Source: Isosphaeraceae bacterium EP7 (lineage in GTDB: Bacteria > Planctomycetota > Planctomycetia > Isosphaerales > Isosphaeraceae). From it: a stretch of 64,000 nucleotides of DNA. This document shows positions 1 to 10,637 of the stretch, one piece after another. The notes beneath the pieces are model-generated. The model worked only from the letters and a program-made list of their open reading frames with translations, was not told the origin of the DNA and did no database searches. The position numbers and the translations under genes were made by a program. Positions within the stretch are counted from its first letter, which is position 1. Each line of letters begins with the position of its first letter. The stretch covers positions 1,127,174 to 1,191,173 of the forward strand of contig CP151667.1 in the NCBI GenBank assembly GCA_038400315.1, in the 5' to 3' direction.

Positions 1-2
1 GC

Positions 3-503
3 GTGAGCAATTATGACGAGGTCTGGCTGAAGAAGGCGGCGGCGGTCGCGCCCGTGGCGAGCCTTCAGCCCCCTTACAGCCTGATCCAGCGCAAGATCGA
101 GCCCAAGCTCCTGCCGTTCTGCCGCGAAAATCAGATCGGCGTGATCGTCTATTCTCCCCTGGAGCGGGGGCTGCTGACGGGCAAGGTCGGCCCCGACCGG
201 ACGTTCCCCGCGGGCGACCACCGGGCCTCGCACAAATTCTTCACGGTCGAGAACCGCCGGCTGGTGGCCGATGCGCTGGCGAAGATCCGGCCGATCGCCG
301 ATGGGCATGGTGCGAGCCTGTCTCAGGTGGTGATCAACTGGACGATCCAGGAGCCCGGCATCACGGCCGCCCTGGTGGGTGCCCGCAATGCTGAGCAGGC
401 CGTGCAAAACGCCGGCGCGCTCGACTTTTCGCTGAGCGCCGAGGAATGCGCCACGATCCGCAAGGTGTTCGACCCTGTCTCGGCGGAAATGACCAAGGCC
501 TGA
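3..503 (+). CDS. Aldo/keto reductase, C-terminal part (5' end outside window)
   Basis: The reading frame is open at the window edge, so this is the C-terminal ~166 residues of a longer protein. It begins with V-S-N-Y, which matches the conserved G(V/I)SN turn of aldo/keto reductases just after the middle of the TIM barrel. It then has the family's 'QPPYSLIQR' and 'GVIVYSPLERGLLTGK' segments and a C-terminal 'AALVGARNAEQ' NADPH-binding region. Known family role: NAD(P)H-dependent reduction of aldehydes or ketones. The catalytic Asp/Tyr/Lys/His lie mostly in the missing half, so the substrate cannot be judged. The GTG at position 3 is a Val codon inside the protein, not a credible start. Confidence 0.9.
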   Translation: MSNYDEVWLKKAAAVAPVASLQPPYSLIQRKIEPKLLPFCRENQIGVIVYSPLERGLLTGKVGPDRTFPAGDHRASHKFFTVENRRLVADALAKIRPIADGHGASLSQVVINWTIQEPGITAALVGARNAEQAVQNAGALDFSLSAEECATIRKVFDPVSAEMTKA

Positions 504-656
504 CGAGTGGGTCGATCGGATCACCGATCGCCCCGGATCCGGGCCGTCCCGACCTGCGTTTCCGACCCTCGACGACCATGAACCCGATGGCTCGACGGAG
601 GAAGGACTCGGGCGGGGCGGTGCCGCACGACGAGTTCCATCGAGCGGGAGGCATCC

Positions 657-1109
657 ATGAGGCGGATCGTCCCACATCCCGTCTGGATCGGCCACGCTGG
701 CGACGGGCGCGAATACACCAGGCTGTACGAGGCGGGCATCCGCTCGCTCGTCCACCTGGCCGTCGAGGAACCTGCGCTCCAGGTCCCCCGTGACCTGATT
801 TACCTGCGGGTTCCTCTAGCCGACGCGACCGAGAATCGGGGCGACTCGCTGACACTGGCGATCCGGTCGGTGTCGCAACTGCTCTCCGCACGCGTGCCGA
901 CCCTGGTGTTTTGCGCCGCGGGGATGAGCCGGTCGTCTTGCGTCGTCGCGGCGGCTCTGGCGGTGAACTCGGGGGAGCCGCCCGAAGATCGCCTGCGATT
1001 CGTGATCAGCCACGGGCCGTGCGATATCTCGCCGGGGTTGTGGAACGAGGTGACCGACCTGCTGAGGTGCTGGGAGCATCGGGTCGCGACGCACGCGGGC
1101 GGACTTTGA
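657..1109 (+). CDS. Dual-specificity-type protein phosphatase
   Basis: A 150-residue protein with the P-loop of cysteine-dependent phosphatases: C86-A-A-G-M-S-R92-S, an intact C-x5-R signature. An Asp-containing loop upstream (P-L-A-D-A-T-E-N) could supply the general acid. The length fits a minimal DSP catalytic domain with no extra modules, so it is probably cytoplasmic. The ATG has a GGGAGG ribosome binding site five bases upstream. By family it would dephosphorylate Ser/Thr/Tyr residues or a small phosphorylated molecule; the target is unknown. The gene stands between an aldo/keto reductase and a ParB-like gene with no obvious operon partner. Confidence 0.8.
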   Translation: MRRIVPHPVWIGHAGDGREYTRLYEAGIRSLVHLAVEEPALQVPRDLIYLRVPLADATENRGDSLTLAIRSVSQLLSARVPTLVFCAAGMSRSSCVVAAALAVNSGEPPEDRLRFVISHGPCDISPGLWNEVTDLLRCWEHRVATHAGGL

Positions 1110-1298
1110 ACGCGACGCGGGGATTTCGACCGGCGTCCGGTCCCGTGCGTTCGTGAACAGATTCGTCAGATGTCGCGGGAAAAAGGGATTGGAGGGGGCC
1201 GGTCCTGCCGATCAAGGGGGATGAGTCGGGGTCTCAGTCCGCGATGGTGCGTGAGGCCGACCCGGCCGCGATCGGTCGCAAGCGAGGGGTGGTCGGGC

Positions 1299-2189
1299 AT
1301 GGACGTTCGAGAAATTCCGCTGGATGACGTGCTGCTCGACTCGAACTTGAACCTCCGCGACAGGCTGGATGGCGAGGCGGTGGAGCGGTATGCCGAGGCC
1401 TGGGACCGGATGCCCCCGCTGACGGTCTTCGAGGTGGACGGCGACTGGCTGCTTGCCGACGGGTTCCACCGGCATGCGGCAGCGGCCAAGATGGGGAAGA
1501 AGATGGTGCCCGCCGAGGTGCGGCAAGGGACCTTTGCCGATGCCATGGACTTCGCCGCCGGGGCCAACCTGTCCCACGGCCTGCCGCTGACGCGGGCCGA
1601 GCGGAGGCGGGCGGTCGAGGTGAAGCTGCGGATGCATCACGGGTTGTCGGACCGCAAGCTGGCCGAGGACCTGGGGGTGAGCCGCGACCTGATCGCCAGG
1701 GTACGCAAGCAACTCGTCGACGGCGGCCAGATTCCGGCCGGCGAGGGGCGGGTAGGGGCCGACGGCAAGACCTACCCGGCCTCGTTGCCCAAGGATCCGA
1801 ACGAGCACCTGCCCAGGAGCACCGCGGGCGGCGGCCAGGATGACCCGCGGGACCGTGGGGCGAGGGAGGCGGATGGGGCGCCGTGGGACGACACCACAAG
1901 CCCGATGCCCGGCGCAAAAGGCCCATCCGGGGGCGCGATGACGGCCCCCTGGGATCACGAGCCGGCCAAGGCGGCGGCGCTGGCCGACCCGGTGGACGTG
2001 GCGGCACCTACCATCGAGGAGATGCTGGACATGATGGCCAAGCAGGTCGCGGAAGTCCTGTCGTGGACCGAGGCGGAAGGCTTCGACGAGGCCTACGGCA
2101 CGGCTTCGGGCAAGGTCCGGAATGCATTCGGTGGTGCGGTGAAGCGGCTCGCGGGACGTGTCGAGGGCCTCGAACGCGGCGCGGCGTAG
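1299..2189 (+). CDS. ParB/Srx-fold nuclease-like DNA-binding protein
   Basis: A 296-residue protein. The N-terminal ~95 residues carry the ParB-like pattern, including a 'LADGFHRHAAAAKMG' box close to the ParB/sulfiredoxin D-G-x-H-R motif. A helix-turn-helix segment follows ('LSDRKLAEDLGVSRDLIARV'). Residues ~155-225 are Pro/Gly/Asp-rich and probably disordered, and a short helical C terminus follows. The frame is open upstream to 1170, but the ATG at 1299 starts exactly at the conserved domain. No ParA partner is adjacent, so it looks like one of the solitary ParB-like regulators common in large planctomycete genomes rather than the chromosome partitioner. Ligand and DNA target are unknown. 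Confidence 0.75.
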   Translation: MDVREIPLDDVLLDSNLNLRDRLDGEAVERYAEAWDRMPPLTVFEVDGDWLLADGFHRHAAAAKMGKKMVPAEVRQGTFADAMDFAAGANLSHGLPLTRAERRRAVEVKLRMHHGLSDRKLAEDLGVSRDLIARVRKQLVDGGQIPAGEGRVGADGKTYPASLPKDPNEHLPRSTAGGGQDDPRDRGAREADGAPWDDTTSPMPGAKGPSGGAMTAPWDHEPAKAAALADPVDVAAPTIEEMLDMMAKQVAEVLSWTEAEGFDEAYGTASGKVRNAFGGAVKRLAGRVEGLERGAA

Positions 2190-2323
2190 CTGACGGAGCC
2201 GCGACCTTCAGCGATTTCGATCGGCCAATCCGCGAGGACCTCGACCGAGGTCGCTTGTCTCCGGCGGCCAGGGGCGGAGAATGTCACCTGGGACCGTCGA
2301 GCGTCGCGGAGGCGGATCAGCCC

Positions 2324-3661
<1,338 letters not shown>

Positions 3662-3681
3662 GCCCGAGGCCCCTTGCATTC

Positions 3682-3711
3682 TGCACGATCGACCTTGCGT
3701 CGTGCACGATC
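3682..3711 (+). promoter_or_regulatory. Candidate enhancer (upstream activator) dyad for the sigma-54 regulator
   Basis: Seen: TGCACGA (3682-3688) and its exact complement TCGTGCA (3700-3706) separated by 11 bases. The 9-mer TGCACGATC also repeats directly at 3682-3690 and 3703-3711, 21 bases apart, about two helical turns. The core resembles the TGCAC half-sites of NtrC-family enhancers (known). It lies ~90-115 bases upstream of the -24 box at 3798, a typical enhancer distance, and just after the activator gene. Binding by that activator is inferred. Confidence 0.6.
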
Positions 3712-3797
3712 CTCGAACCGACTGATGCCACCGATCGATCGCCAGTAAAAGCGATAAGTCATGAGCTGATCGCAACTTAGATTTTCTGGATTCGCCT

Positions 3798-3813
3798 TGG
3801 CGCGGCCCTTGCT
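3798..3813 (+). promoter_or_regulatory. Sigma-54 (-24/-12) promoter
   Basis: TGGCGCG-GCCC-TTGCT matches the consensus TGGCACG-N4-TTGCW with one mismatch and the correct 12-base offset between GG and GC. Transcription would begin near 3824. It points at the small gene at 3920 and the sensor-kinase/kdp operon, and follows the sigma-54 activator gene and its candidate enhancer. It also argues against a translation start at 3818. Confidence 0.75.
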
Positions 3814-3919
3814 ATAGGTGTCTCTCGTCGTGAGGACGACCGACGCCTACCTCAATCCGGGGGGCCTCTCGGATCGTCATCGGGCGACCAGGCTTGCATC
3901 CAGGAATCGAGGTTCGCTT

Positions 3920-4255
3920 ATGTCGGGCTTCATCGAACTGAGGCGGTGCACTGACCACGGGATTTTTGCGATCCCTTTTCGCGACGGCATGGCGCTCCGG
4001 CCGGTGCAGCTCCCGGATGGGGCGATCGTCGAGGTGCGTCCGGACGAGGAGCTGGGCGACTCGCGCATCGAGGTCCCGAGTTGCTTCGAGGTCGGCCACG
4101 GGGGAGTTCCCGCCACGAGGCACCATGCGAGCCTCGGTCTCGTCATTGCACATCTGCCGATCTCGGGAATCTTACAATTGCTGGACGGGCGCATCGCCGC
4201 GATTTACGGGGCCGAGGTCGTCCCGATCGCCGCGAGTCACGTCTCCGTCGGCTGA
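3920..4255 (+). CDS. Hypothetical protein, first gene of the sigma-54 operon
   Basis: A 111-residue ORF that I do not recognise. It starts 'MSGFIELRRCTDHG', has no signal peptide or membrane segment, and contains two Cys and several His. Codon third positions are mostly G/C, as in neighbouring real genes. The ATG has a GAGG about six bases upstream. The frame could open at 3818, but that lies at or before the predicted transcription start. It sits 96 bases downstream of the inferred +1 and 51 bases before the sensor kinase, so it is probably co-transcribed with it. It could be a regulator or ligand-binding partner of the kinase; nothing in the sequence proves this. Confidence 0.6.
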   Translation: MSGFIELRRCTDHGIFAIPFRDGMALRPVQLPDGAIVEVRPDEELGDSRIEVPSCFEVGHGGVPATRHHASLGLVIAHLPISGILQLLDGRIAAIYGAEVVPIAASHVSVG

Positions 4256-4306
4256 GCGATGGGCCCGGTGGCCTTCCGCATGCCCGGCGATGATGGCGAG
4301 GGATTC

Positions 4307-6187
4307 ATGCTCAGATCACTCAGGTCGAGACTTCTTCTCGGGATCGCCCCGCTGCTGGCCATCATCGTCGGGCTCGGACTCTGGGCGGTCGTCATGTTCT
4401 CGAGGCTGGGCGGGGACATCGACGTAATCTTGCGGGAAAATTATAAGAGCGTCCTGGCGGCTCAGAATATGAGAGACACGCTCGAACGCATGGATTCGGC
4501 GTTGCTGTTTGCGATCGGCGGCCAGGAGGAGGTGGCGGCATCGCAGTTTCGCGGGTCGCGGCCGGGTTTCGAGGCGAATCTTAGGTCCGAGCAGGGGAAT
4601 GTCACCCTTCCCGGCGAGGAGGAGCTGGCCGAAGAAATCGCCGCGCGTTATGCCGAATACCTGGCCCTGTCCGAGGAGTTCTTCGCCATCCCGCCCGTCG
4701 AGACGGCGCGGCGCACGCGGCTCTATTTCGGCCGGATCTTGCCCGAATTCAAGCGGATCAAGGACCGCGCCGACGACGTCCTCAGGCTCAATCAGCGGAA
4801 TATGGAGGACATGGACCGGCGTGCGCGGGCGTCCGCCTCGAGCGCGGTCCGGTGGATGGTGCTCGCGGTGGCCGGATCGGCGATCGTCGCAACCCTGATC
4901 GCCGTGCAGCTGAGCCGGTCGATCCTCGAGCCGATCCGGGGGGTGACGGACGCAGCCCGCTCGATGGCCCGTGGGAATCTGGAGCAGGTGGTTCCCGTCC
5001 TCTCTCGCGACGAGCTGGGAGAGCTTGCCTCGGCGTTCAACACGATGGCCCACACGATCAGGGACTTCCGGCAGGCCGGCACCGCGCGGATCCTGAGGGC
5101 CCAGAAGACGGCCCAGGCGACGATCGACTCGTTCCCCGACCCGGTGGTTGTCATCGATCCTTCGGGGTCGATCGAGCGATCCAACCCGGCCGCGCAGCGG
5201 ATCCTCGGGATCTCGCCGGCCGGCGAGGGGAGCCCCTGGCTCGCGCCCCGGACCTTACGAGACCCGCTGGCCGCTGTGCTGGGGGGTGACGCCGATTATC
5301 TCCCATCGGGCGTCGAGAATGCGATCTGCATGCGGGACGACGGGCAGGAGCGATACTACCTGCCGCGGATCCTGGCGATGCGTGACGACGATGAGCCGAT
5401 GGGCGCCGCGCTGGTGCTGCACGACGTGACCAAGTTCCGCCTGGTCGACCAGCTCAAGAGCGACATGGTGGCGACCGTGAGCCATGAGCTGAAGACCCCG
5501 TTGACGGGCCTTCAGATGGCGATTCATCTACTGCTGGAGGAGGCCGTCGGACCGCTCGAGCCCGGTCAGGTGGAGATGCTGCTGTCGGCGCGACAGGACA
5601 CCGACCGGCTGCTTGCGATGGTCAATGATCTGCTCGACCTGACCCGGATCGAGCAGGGGAGCGTGCGGCTCGACCTGCGGCCCGTCTCGCCCGCAGACCT
5701 CGTGTCCGGGGCGGTCGGCCGGTTCGAGTCGCAGGCTCGCGACGCGGGGATCGAGCTGGCTGGCGTATGCGAGCCGGGGCTGCCCCCGGTGCCGGTCGAC
5801 GTCGAACGCTTCGAGCACGTCTTCGACAACTTGATCGTCAATGCCCTGGCTCATACGAGTCGCGGGAAGTCAGTTCGCGTGTCGGCCCGGGCCGAAGGGC
5901 TATCGGTGCGATTCGAGGTGGCCGACGAAGGGGAGGGCATCCCGTCCGAGCACCTGCCGCGCATCTTCGAGCGGTTTTATCGGGTCCCAGGAGGACGCTC
6001 CGGCGGCGCGGGGCTGGGCCTGGCCATCGCCCGCGAGATCGTCATCGGGCACGGCGGGCAGATCCAGGTGAGCAGCGATCCCGGCCACGGCGCCACGTTC
6101 ACGTTCCTGCTGCCGGCCGCTCGCGGTGAGGTGGCCCCGCAGCCGTTGCAGCTTGCGTCATCGAATTCGGACGCGATGACTTCGTGA
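4307..6187 (+). CDS. Membrane sensor histidine kinase (KinB-like)
   Basis: A 626-residue protein. Order: transmembrane helix (~5-30), a helical extracytoplasmic sensor of ~150 residues, a second transmembrane helix (~185-207), HAMP, a PAS domain (~270-380), HisKA with the H-box S-H393-E-L-K-T-P, and an HATPase domain with N-box (D-N-L-I-V-N-A), G1 (D-E-G-E-G-I) and G2 (G-A-G-L-G-L-A). It should autophosphorylate H393 and pass phosphate to a receiver, most plausibly D51 of the regulator at 2324-3661. The ATG at 4307 has GAGGG at good spacing; an ATG at 4259 would add 16 polar residues before the first membrane helix. The stop codon overlaps the start of the next small gene, tying it to the kdp genes. 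Confidence 0.9.
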   Translation: MLRSLRSRLLLGIAPLLAIIVGLGLWAVVMFSRLGGDIDVILRENYKSVLAAQNMRDTLERMDSALLFAIGGQEEVAASQFRGSRPGFEANLRSEQGNVTLPGEEELAEEIAARYAEYLALSEEFFAIPPVETARRTRLYFGRILPEFKRIKDRADDVLRLNQRNMEDMDRRARASASSAVRWMVLAVAGSAIVATLIAVQLSRSILEPIRGVTDAARSMARGNLEQVVPVLSRDELGELASAFNTMAHTIRDFRQAGTARILRAQKTAQATIDSFPDPVVVIDPSGSIERSNPAAQRILGISPAGEGSPWLAPRTLRDPLAAVLGGDADYLPSGVENAICMRDDGQERYYLPRILAMRDDDEPMGAALVLHDVTKFRLVDQLKSDMVATVSHELKTPLTGLQMAIHLLLEEAVGPLEPGQVEMLLSARQDTDRLLAMVNDLLDLTRIEQGSVRLDLRPVSPADLVSGAVGRFESQARDAGIELAGVCEPGLPPVPVDVERFEHVFDNLIVNALAHTSRGKSVRVSARAEGLSVRFEVADEGEGIPSEHLPRIFERFYRVPGGRSGGAGLGLAIAREIVIGHGGQIQVSSDPGHGATFTFLLPAARGEVAPQPLQLASSNSDAMTS

Positions 6188-6309
6188 TGTTTGACTTCTT
6201 CCGGACCTTCGAATCGGAGCAGCCCATGATGGCCATCGCAACTTTCACGCTCGGGTTGGCCCTGTTCGGGCTCTTTTACGGGCTCGTCGAGGCTGCCGAT
6301 CGGTTCTGA
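6187..6309 (+). CDS. Small membrane peptide between kinase and kdpF
   Basis: A 40-codon ORF whose ATG overlaps the kinase stop (TGATG, 6185-6189), a typical translational coupling arrangement. An in-frame ATG-ATG at 6226 could give a 27-residue form. The peptide has one hydrophobic stretch (A-I-A-T-F-T-L-G-L-A-L-F-G-L-F-Y-G-L-V) and ends A-A-D-R-F. KdpF just downstream also ends in an arginine-phenylalanine pair (P-E-R-F). From memory, many kdp operons have an unnamed single-helix peptide before kdpF ending in C-D-R-L or similar; I could not verify this. A role as an extra small subunit or assembly factor of the potassium pump is inference. Confidence 0.6.
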   Translation: MFDFFRTFESEQPMMAIATFTLGLALFGLFYGLVEAADRF

Positions 6310-6378
6310 TCGTCCCGAAAGAGTCCGTGTGTCGGGCGTGGTCGAATCAAAACAATCACTGATATTAGGGGATGAATC

Positions 6379-6459
6379 GTGCTGTATCTGTCCGCAGTGC
6401 TCACTCTGGCCGCGCTCGTCTACCTGAGCTACGCCATGATCCGACCCGAGCGATTCTGA
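6379..6459 (+). CDS. kdpF: K+-transporting ATPase subunit KdpF
   Basis: A 26-residue single-helix peptide starting at GTG with the ribosome binding site AGGGGA about six bases upstream; a stop codon immediately upstream in frame (6373-6375) excludes a longer form. It has the family pattern of a hydrophobic helix, then Y-A-M-I, then the short tail R-P-E-R-F. Known role: KdpF stabilises the KdpFABC high-affinity potassium pump in the inner membrane. It lies before kdpA as usual. Confidence 0.85.
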   Translation: MLYLSAVLTLAALVYLSYAMIRPERF

Positions 6460-6472
6460 CCAGTTCCGAACC

Positions 6473-6590
6473 GGGGCCCCGGCCGGCCGGGGGCAGTCGC
6501 GTGCCGAAATGTCCGGCCAACGAAGGGGCAGGGCGGCATCTCGTCCCAGATGAGTTGTTGCATCGGCTGCCCCCGCCCGGGCGGGGCCCC
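6473..6590 (+). repeat. Long inverted repeat between kdpF and kdpA (possible structured mRNA)
   Basis: The 24 bases at 6473-6496 and 6567-6590 are reverse complements at 22 of 24 positions, with a 70-base loop. The inner nine (CGGGGGCAG / CTGCCCCCG) and outer eight (GGGGCCCC) match perfectly. Inside the loop are shorter pairings: GCCG/CGGC near 6503-6517 and CATCT/AGATG at 6537-6541 and 6548-6552. GC-rich DNA makes chance pairing easier, so function is only suggested. Confidence 0.5.
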
Positions 6591-6603
6591 GCAAGCAATT
6601 TTT
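6571..6603 (+). terminator. Terminator-like or attenuator element before kdpA
   Basis: The perfect palindromes CCCCGCCCGGGCGGGG (6571-6586) and GCGGGGCCCCGC (6581-6592) are followed by AAGCAA and five Ts (6599-6603). This local folding is mutually exclusive with the long inverted repeat that uses the same arm, an arrangement typical of attenuators. The kdpA start follows 24 bases later with no clear ribosome binding site. Function is not demonstrated. Confidence 0.35.
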
Positions 6604-6626
6604 CGATTCGATACGCCGATTTTGCC

Positions 6627-8396
6627 ATGGAGAGTCTACCCGTGGAATGGCCGTTGTCCTGGCTGCATCCGACCTGGGCGTTCGCACTGCCCATCGCGTT
6701 GTCGTTCCCCCTCGGCTGGCTGATGTGGCGATCGTTGGACGTGCCCGAGGGCCGCGCAGGCCGCGGACTCGACGCCCTGCCGAAGTTCCTCTGCCGCCTG
6801 GTCGGAAGGCCATCGCCGTCGATGATGGATTGGAAGCGATATGCGTTTGCGATGCTCGCGTTCAATGCCATGCTCTTCGTCCTCTCGTTCGCGCTGCTCT
6901 CCGTCCAGGATAAGGTCGGGCCGCTGAATCCGGACGGGAAGGGGTCGCTCGCAGCCCTGGGTTACAAGGACACCGACGGTGTCCAGCATGACGGCGCCAA
7001 CACGGCCTTGATCTTCAATACGGTCTGCTCGTTCGTCACCAACACCAACCTCCAGCACTACTCGGGCGAGCAGAACCTCTCGTATTTTGGCCAGCTTGGC
7101 GCGATCGTCTGGTTGATGTTCGTCACCCCGGCCTCCGGCCTCTGCGTCATGCTGGCCACGCTTCGCGGGCTGAGGGGCGATCGGGACATGGGCGACTTCT
7201 ATGTCGACCTGATGCGCGGACTGGTCTTCGTGTTGGTCCCCTATAGCCTCATCGTGGCCGTGACCCTGATCGGGCTCGGCGTTCCGATGACGTTTGAAGG
7301 GGCCGCGACGGCGACCACGGTCGACGGCTCGGCGACGGGGATGCAGACCCAGACGATCGCGCGGGGACCCGTCGCGGCGCTGGTGGCGATCAAGCAGGCC
7401 GGGACGAATGGCGGCGGGTTCTTCGGACCGAATTCGGCCCACCCGTTCGAGAATCCGTCGCCCTGGAGCAATATGCTGGCGCTGGTCTCGATCATCGTCT
7501 TGCCCATGTCGTCGATCGTGATGGCTGGATTGATGCTGAAGAATATGAAGCACGCGATGGTGCTCTACGGCGTCATGCTGACATTCCTGCTGGTAGGCGT
7601 CGTCGTCGCGATCATCGCCGAGTCGCGGCCGAGCGTCTCGACCGGCGGGCTGCCGGTGGTGCAGGGGCCGAACATGGAGGGCAAGGAGGTGAGGCTCGGG
7701 CCCGTGGCCGCCGCGACCTGGGCGGCGATCACGACGGCCACATCCAACGGGTCGGTCAACAGCATGCACGACAGCCTCAACCCGATCGCGGGCGCGGTGC
7801 CCATGACGCTGATGATGCTCAACGTCGTCTTCAGCGGGATCGGCGCCGGTTTTGAGAACATGCTGATGTACATCATCGTCGCCGTGTTCATCGCGGGGCT
7901 GATGGTGGGACGCACCCCGGAGTATCTCGGCAAGAAGGTCGAGGCGAAGGAGGTGAAGCTGGCGATGGTCGCGATCCTGATCCATCCGCTCCTGATTTGC
8001 TGCGGAGTGGGCCTATTCGCCGCAACGGCCTGGGGGGCCAAAACGACGGCAAATCCCGGTGCGCACGGTTTCAGCGAGATCCTCTATGAGTTCACCTCGG
8101 CGGCCGCGAACAACGGTTCGGGCTTCGAGGGCCTGGCGGACAACAACCCCGCCTGGAACATCGCGACGGGCGTCGTTTTGCTGCTCGGCCGATTCCCCGC
8201 CCTGATCCTGCCGCTTGCCGTCGCTGGGTTCCTCTCAACGAAGAAGCGCGTGCCCCAGACCACGGGCACATTGAGGACCGACAACCTGACGTTCGCGGGA
8301 ATGCTCCTGGGGACGGTTCTCCTCGTCGGTGCCCTGTCGTTCATGCCTGCGGTCGTCCTCGGCCCGATCGCCGACCAACTGTCGGTCCGGCCGTAG
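6627..8396 (+). CDS. kdpA: K+-transporting ATPase subunit KdpA
   Basis: A 589-residue polytopic membrane protein, the potassium channel-like subunit of KdpFABC. All four pore-loop signatures are visible: [11 protein letters not shown] (~138), [12 protein letters not shown] (~259), [14 protein letters not shown] (~371) and A-A-A-N-N-G-S-G-F (~493). Length is close to the family's ~560, with a slightly longer N terminus. The frame is open upstream to 6372, but that extension overlaps kdpF and is not membrane-like; the ATG at 6627 begins just before the first hydrophobic segment. Known role: selective uptake of K+, driven by KdpB. kdpB follows after 64 bases. Confidence 0.96.
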   Translation: MESLPVEWPLSWLHPTWAFALPIALSFPLGWLMWRSLDVPEGRAGRGLDALPKFLCRLVGRPSPSMMDWKRYAFAMLAFNAMLFVLSFALLSVQDKVGPLNPDGKGSLAALGYKDTDGVQHDGANTALIFNTVCSFVTNTNLQHYSGEQNLSYFGQLGAIVWLMFVTPASGLCVMLATLRGLRGDRDMGDFYVDLMRGLVFVLVPYSLIVAVTLIGLGVPMTFEGAATATTVDGSATGMQTQTIARGPVAALVAIKQAGTNGGGFFGPNSAHPFENPSPWSNMLALVSIIVLPMSSIVMAGLMLKNMKHAMVLYGVMLTFLLVGVVVAIIAESRPSVSTGGLPVVQGPNMEGKEVRLGPVAAATWAAITTATSNGSVNSMHDSLNPIAGAVPMTLMMLNVVFSGIGAGFENMLMYIIVAVFIAGLMVGRTPEYLGKKVEAKEVKLAMVAILIHPLLICCGVGLFAATAWGAKTTANPGAHGFSEILYEFTSAAANNGSGFEGLADNNPAWNIATGVVLLLGRFPALILPLAVAGFLSTKKRVPQTTGTLRTDNLTFAGMLLGTVLLVGALSFMPAVVLGPIADQLSVRP

Positions 8397-8460
8397 CGCG
8401 TCTGGTGTCGTCTCGCCAATCCCGATCCAGGACCACGCAAATTCCGAGGGATCCAATCCG

Positions 8461-10599
8461 ATGAGCCTTGATCTCGAGGTCGGAGCGCCCACACGAGACG
8501 CCTCCGACGCCCAGGCCCTCAAGCTCCAGCGACGCGGCACGCGGGCGCTCCGCCTCTTCGAGCCGGCCCTCGTCCGGATGGCGGCCGTCCACTCGCTCAA
8601 GATGCTCGACCCCCGGGAGATGGTCCGCAACCCGGTCATGTTCCTGGTCGAGGTCGGCACCGTCCTCACCGCGATCGTCACGGTGCAGTCGATCGTCCAG
8701 GGTGCATTGATCGGGCAGATCGTCTATCAGGCGGCCTTGACGGTCCTGCTGTTCCTGACGGTCGTGTTCGCCAACTTCGCGTCGGCCCTGGCCGAGGCCC
8801 GAGGCAAGGCCCAGGCCGACAGCCTGCGGGCCACACGTGCCGATACACCGGCGCTCCGCTTGCGCTCTCAGCGGGACTTCGACGGTGAGATCGTCTCATC
8901 GACCTTACTGCGAACAGGCGACTTCGTGGCGATCGAGGCCGGCCAGGTCATCCCCACCGATGGCGAGGTCGTCGAGGGGGTCGCATCGGTCGATGAATCG
9001 GCCATCACAGGGGAGAGCGCACCGGTGATCCGCGAGGCGGGGGGCGACCATTCGGGGGTCACCGGCGGCACGCGCGTCCTCTCCGACCGGATCGTGATCC
9101 GCGTGACGGCCGAGCCGGGGCATAGCTTTCTCGACAAGATGATCGCCCTTGTGGAGGGGGCCTCGCGGCAGAAGACGCCCAACGAGATCGCGCTGACGAT
9201 CGTCCTCGCTGCGTTCTCGCTCATCTTCGTGATCGTCACTGCCAGCCTCTACCCGATGGCTCGCTACTTCGGCCTGACGCTGGACATCCCGACCCTCATC
9301 GCGCTGCTGGTCTGCCTGATCCCCACGACGATCGGGGCGCTGCTCGCGGCGATCGGCATCGCGGGGATGGACCGGGCGCTCGCGGCGAACCTGATCGCCA
9401 AGAGCGGCAAGGCGGTCGAGGTCGCCGGCGACATCGACACGCTGTTGCTGGACAAGACGGGCACGATCACGATCGGCAACCGCAGGGCCACCCATTTTGT
9501 CCCCCTGGGAGGTGCCAGGGCGCTCGACGTCGCGCGGGTTGCCGGGCTGGCCTCGATGGCCGACAGCACGCCCGAGGGGAAGAGCATCCTCGACCTGGCG
9601 CGACAGCAACAGGCGGTCGTCGGCGAGGCCCCCGATGGTTCAACGTTCATTGATTTCACCGCCCAAACGCGCATGAGCGGCGTGGACCTTCCCGGCGGAT
9701 CGAGCCTGCGTAAAGGCGCACCGAACACCGTTTCCAAATACGTCCAGGACATGGGAGGCGTGATCCCTGACGGTTTCCAGGCCGCCGTCGACACGATCGC
9801 CGCCCTGGGTGCCACGCCGCTGGCGGTGGCGGACGGCGACACGATCGTCGGCCTGGTGAGGCTGGAGGACATCCTCAAGCCGGGCATCCGCGACCGGTTC
9901 GCCAGGCTCAGGCAGATGGGCCTGCGCGTGGTGATGGTGACCGGCGACAACCCGCTGACGGCCAAGGCTATTGCCGAGGAGGCTGGCGTCGATGACTTCA
10001 TCGCCCAGGCCACACCCGAGGCCAAGCTCGCTTACATTCGAAAGGAACAGGAGGGGGGAAAGCTCGTTGCGATGATGGGCGACGGCACCAACGATGCCCC
10101 CGCGCTGGCCCAGGCCGATATCGGCGTGGCGATGAACTCGGGGACGCAGGCCGCCAAGGAGGCCGGCAACATGGTCGACCTCGACAGCGACCCGACCAAG
10201 CTCATCGAGGTCGTGGAGATCGGCAAGCAACTGCTGATGACACGGGGGGCCCTGACGACCTTCTCGATCGCCAATGACCTGGCCAAGTATTTCGCGGTGA
10301 TCCCGGCCATGTTCATCGTGGCGCTGCCCGAGTTGAAGGTGCTCGATTTGATGGGCCTGGCCACCCGCGGCGGTGCGAACTCTGCGATCCTGGCGGCGGT
10401 GATCTTCAATGCGATCATCATCCCGATGCTGATCCCGATCGCGCTGAAGGGGGTGACCTATCGCCCGGTGGGCGCCGGCGCCCTATTGCGCAGGAATCTC
10501 TTGATCTACGGGCTTGGCGGCGTGATCGCGCCGTTCATCGGCATCAAGCTCATCGACCTCACCATTGACCCGCTCCTGGCACTGGTCGGCGTCCGGTAA
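8461..10599 (+). CDS. kdpB: K+-transporting ATPase ATP-binding subunit KdpB
   Basis: A 712-residue P-type ATPase of the Kdp class. The phosphorylation motif D331-K-T-G-T, the actuator motif T-G-E-S (183-186) and the hinge motif G-D-G-T-N-D-A-P are all intact. S186 of T-G-E-S corresponds to the serine whose phosphorylation shuts off E. coli KdpB at high K+ (known for E. coli S162). The ATG at 8461 begins the conserved region; the open frame back to 8329 overlaps the end of kdpA. It hydrolyses ATP to power K+ import with KdpA, KdpC and KdpF in the cytoplasmic membrane. kdpC follows after 38 bases. Confidence 0.97.
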   Translation: MSLDLEVGAPTRDASDAQALKLQRRGTRALRLFEPALVRMAAVHSLKMLDPREMVRNPVMFLVEVGTVLTAIVTVQSIVQGALIGQIVYQAALTVLLFLTVVFANFASALAEARGKAQADSLRATRADTPALRLRSQRDFDGEIVSSTLLRTGDFVAIEAGQVIPTDGEVVEGVASVDESAITGESAPVIREAGGDHSGVTGGTRVLSDRIVIRVTAEPGHSFLDKMIALVEGASRQKTPNEIALTIVLAAFSLIFVIVTASLYPMARYFGLTLDIPTLIALLVCLIPTTIGALLAAIGIAGMDRALAANLIAKSGKAVEVAGDIDTLLLDKTGTITIGNRRATHFVPLGGARALDVARVAGLASMADSTPEGKSILDLARQQQAVVGEAPDGSTFIDFTAQTRMSGVDLPGGSSLRKGAPNTVSKYVQDMGGVIPDGFQAAVDTIAALGATPLAVADGDTIVGLVRLEDILKPGIRDRFARLRQMGLRVVMVTGDNPLTAKAIAEEAGVDDFIAQATPEAKLAYIRKEQEGGKLVAMMGDGTNDAPALAQADIGVAMNSGTQAAKEAGNMVDLDSDPTKLIEVVEIGKQLLMTRGALTTFSIANDLAKYFAVIPAMFIVALPELKVLDLMGLATRGGANSAILAAVIFNAIIIPMLIPIALKGVTYRPVGAGALLRRNLLIYGLGGVIAPFIGIKLIDLTIDPLLALVGVR

Positions 10600-10637
10600 G
10601 TGACGGCCCGATCGACCTTTGACGAGGATTGAACGAG

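Noticed and set aside
6187-6378. Second sigma-54 promoter directly before kdpF
   Set aside because: Searched for a GG-N10-GC core with TTGC; none with acceptable flanks was found.
6473-6600. Known c-di-AMP (ydaO) or M-box riboswitch between kdpF and kdpA
   Set aside because: No conserved core segments of these classes were recognised; only base-pairing potential is visible.
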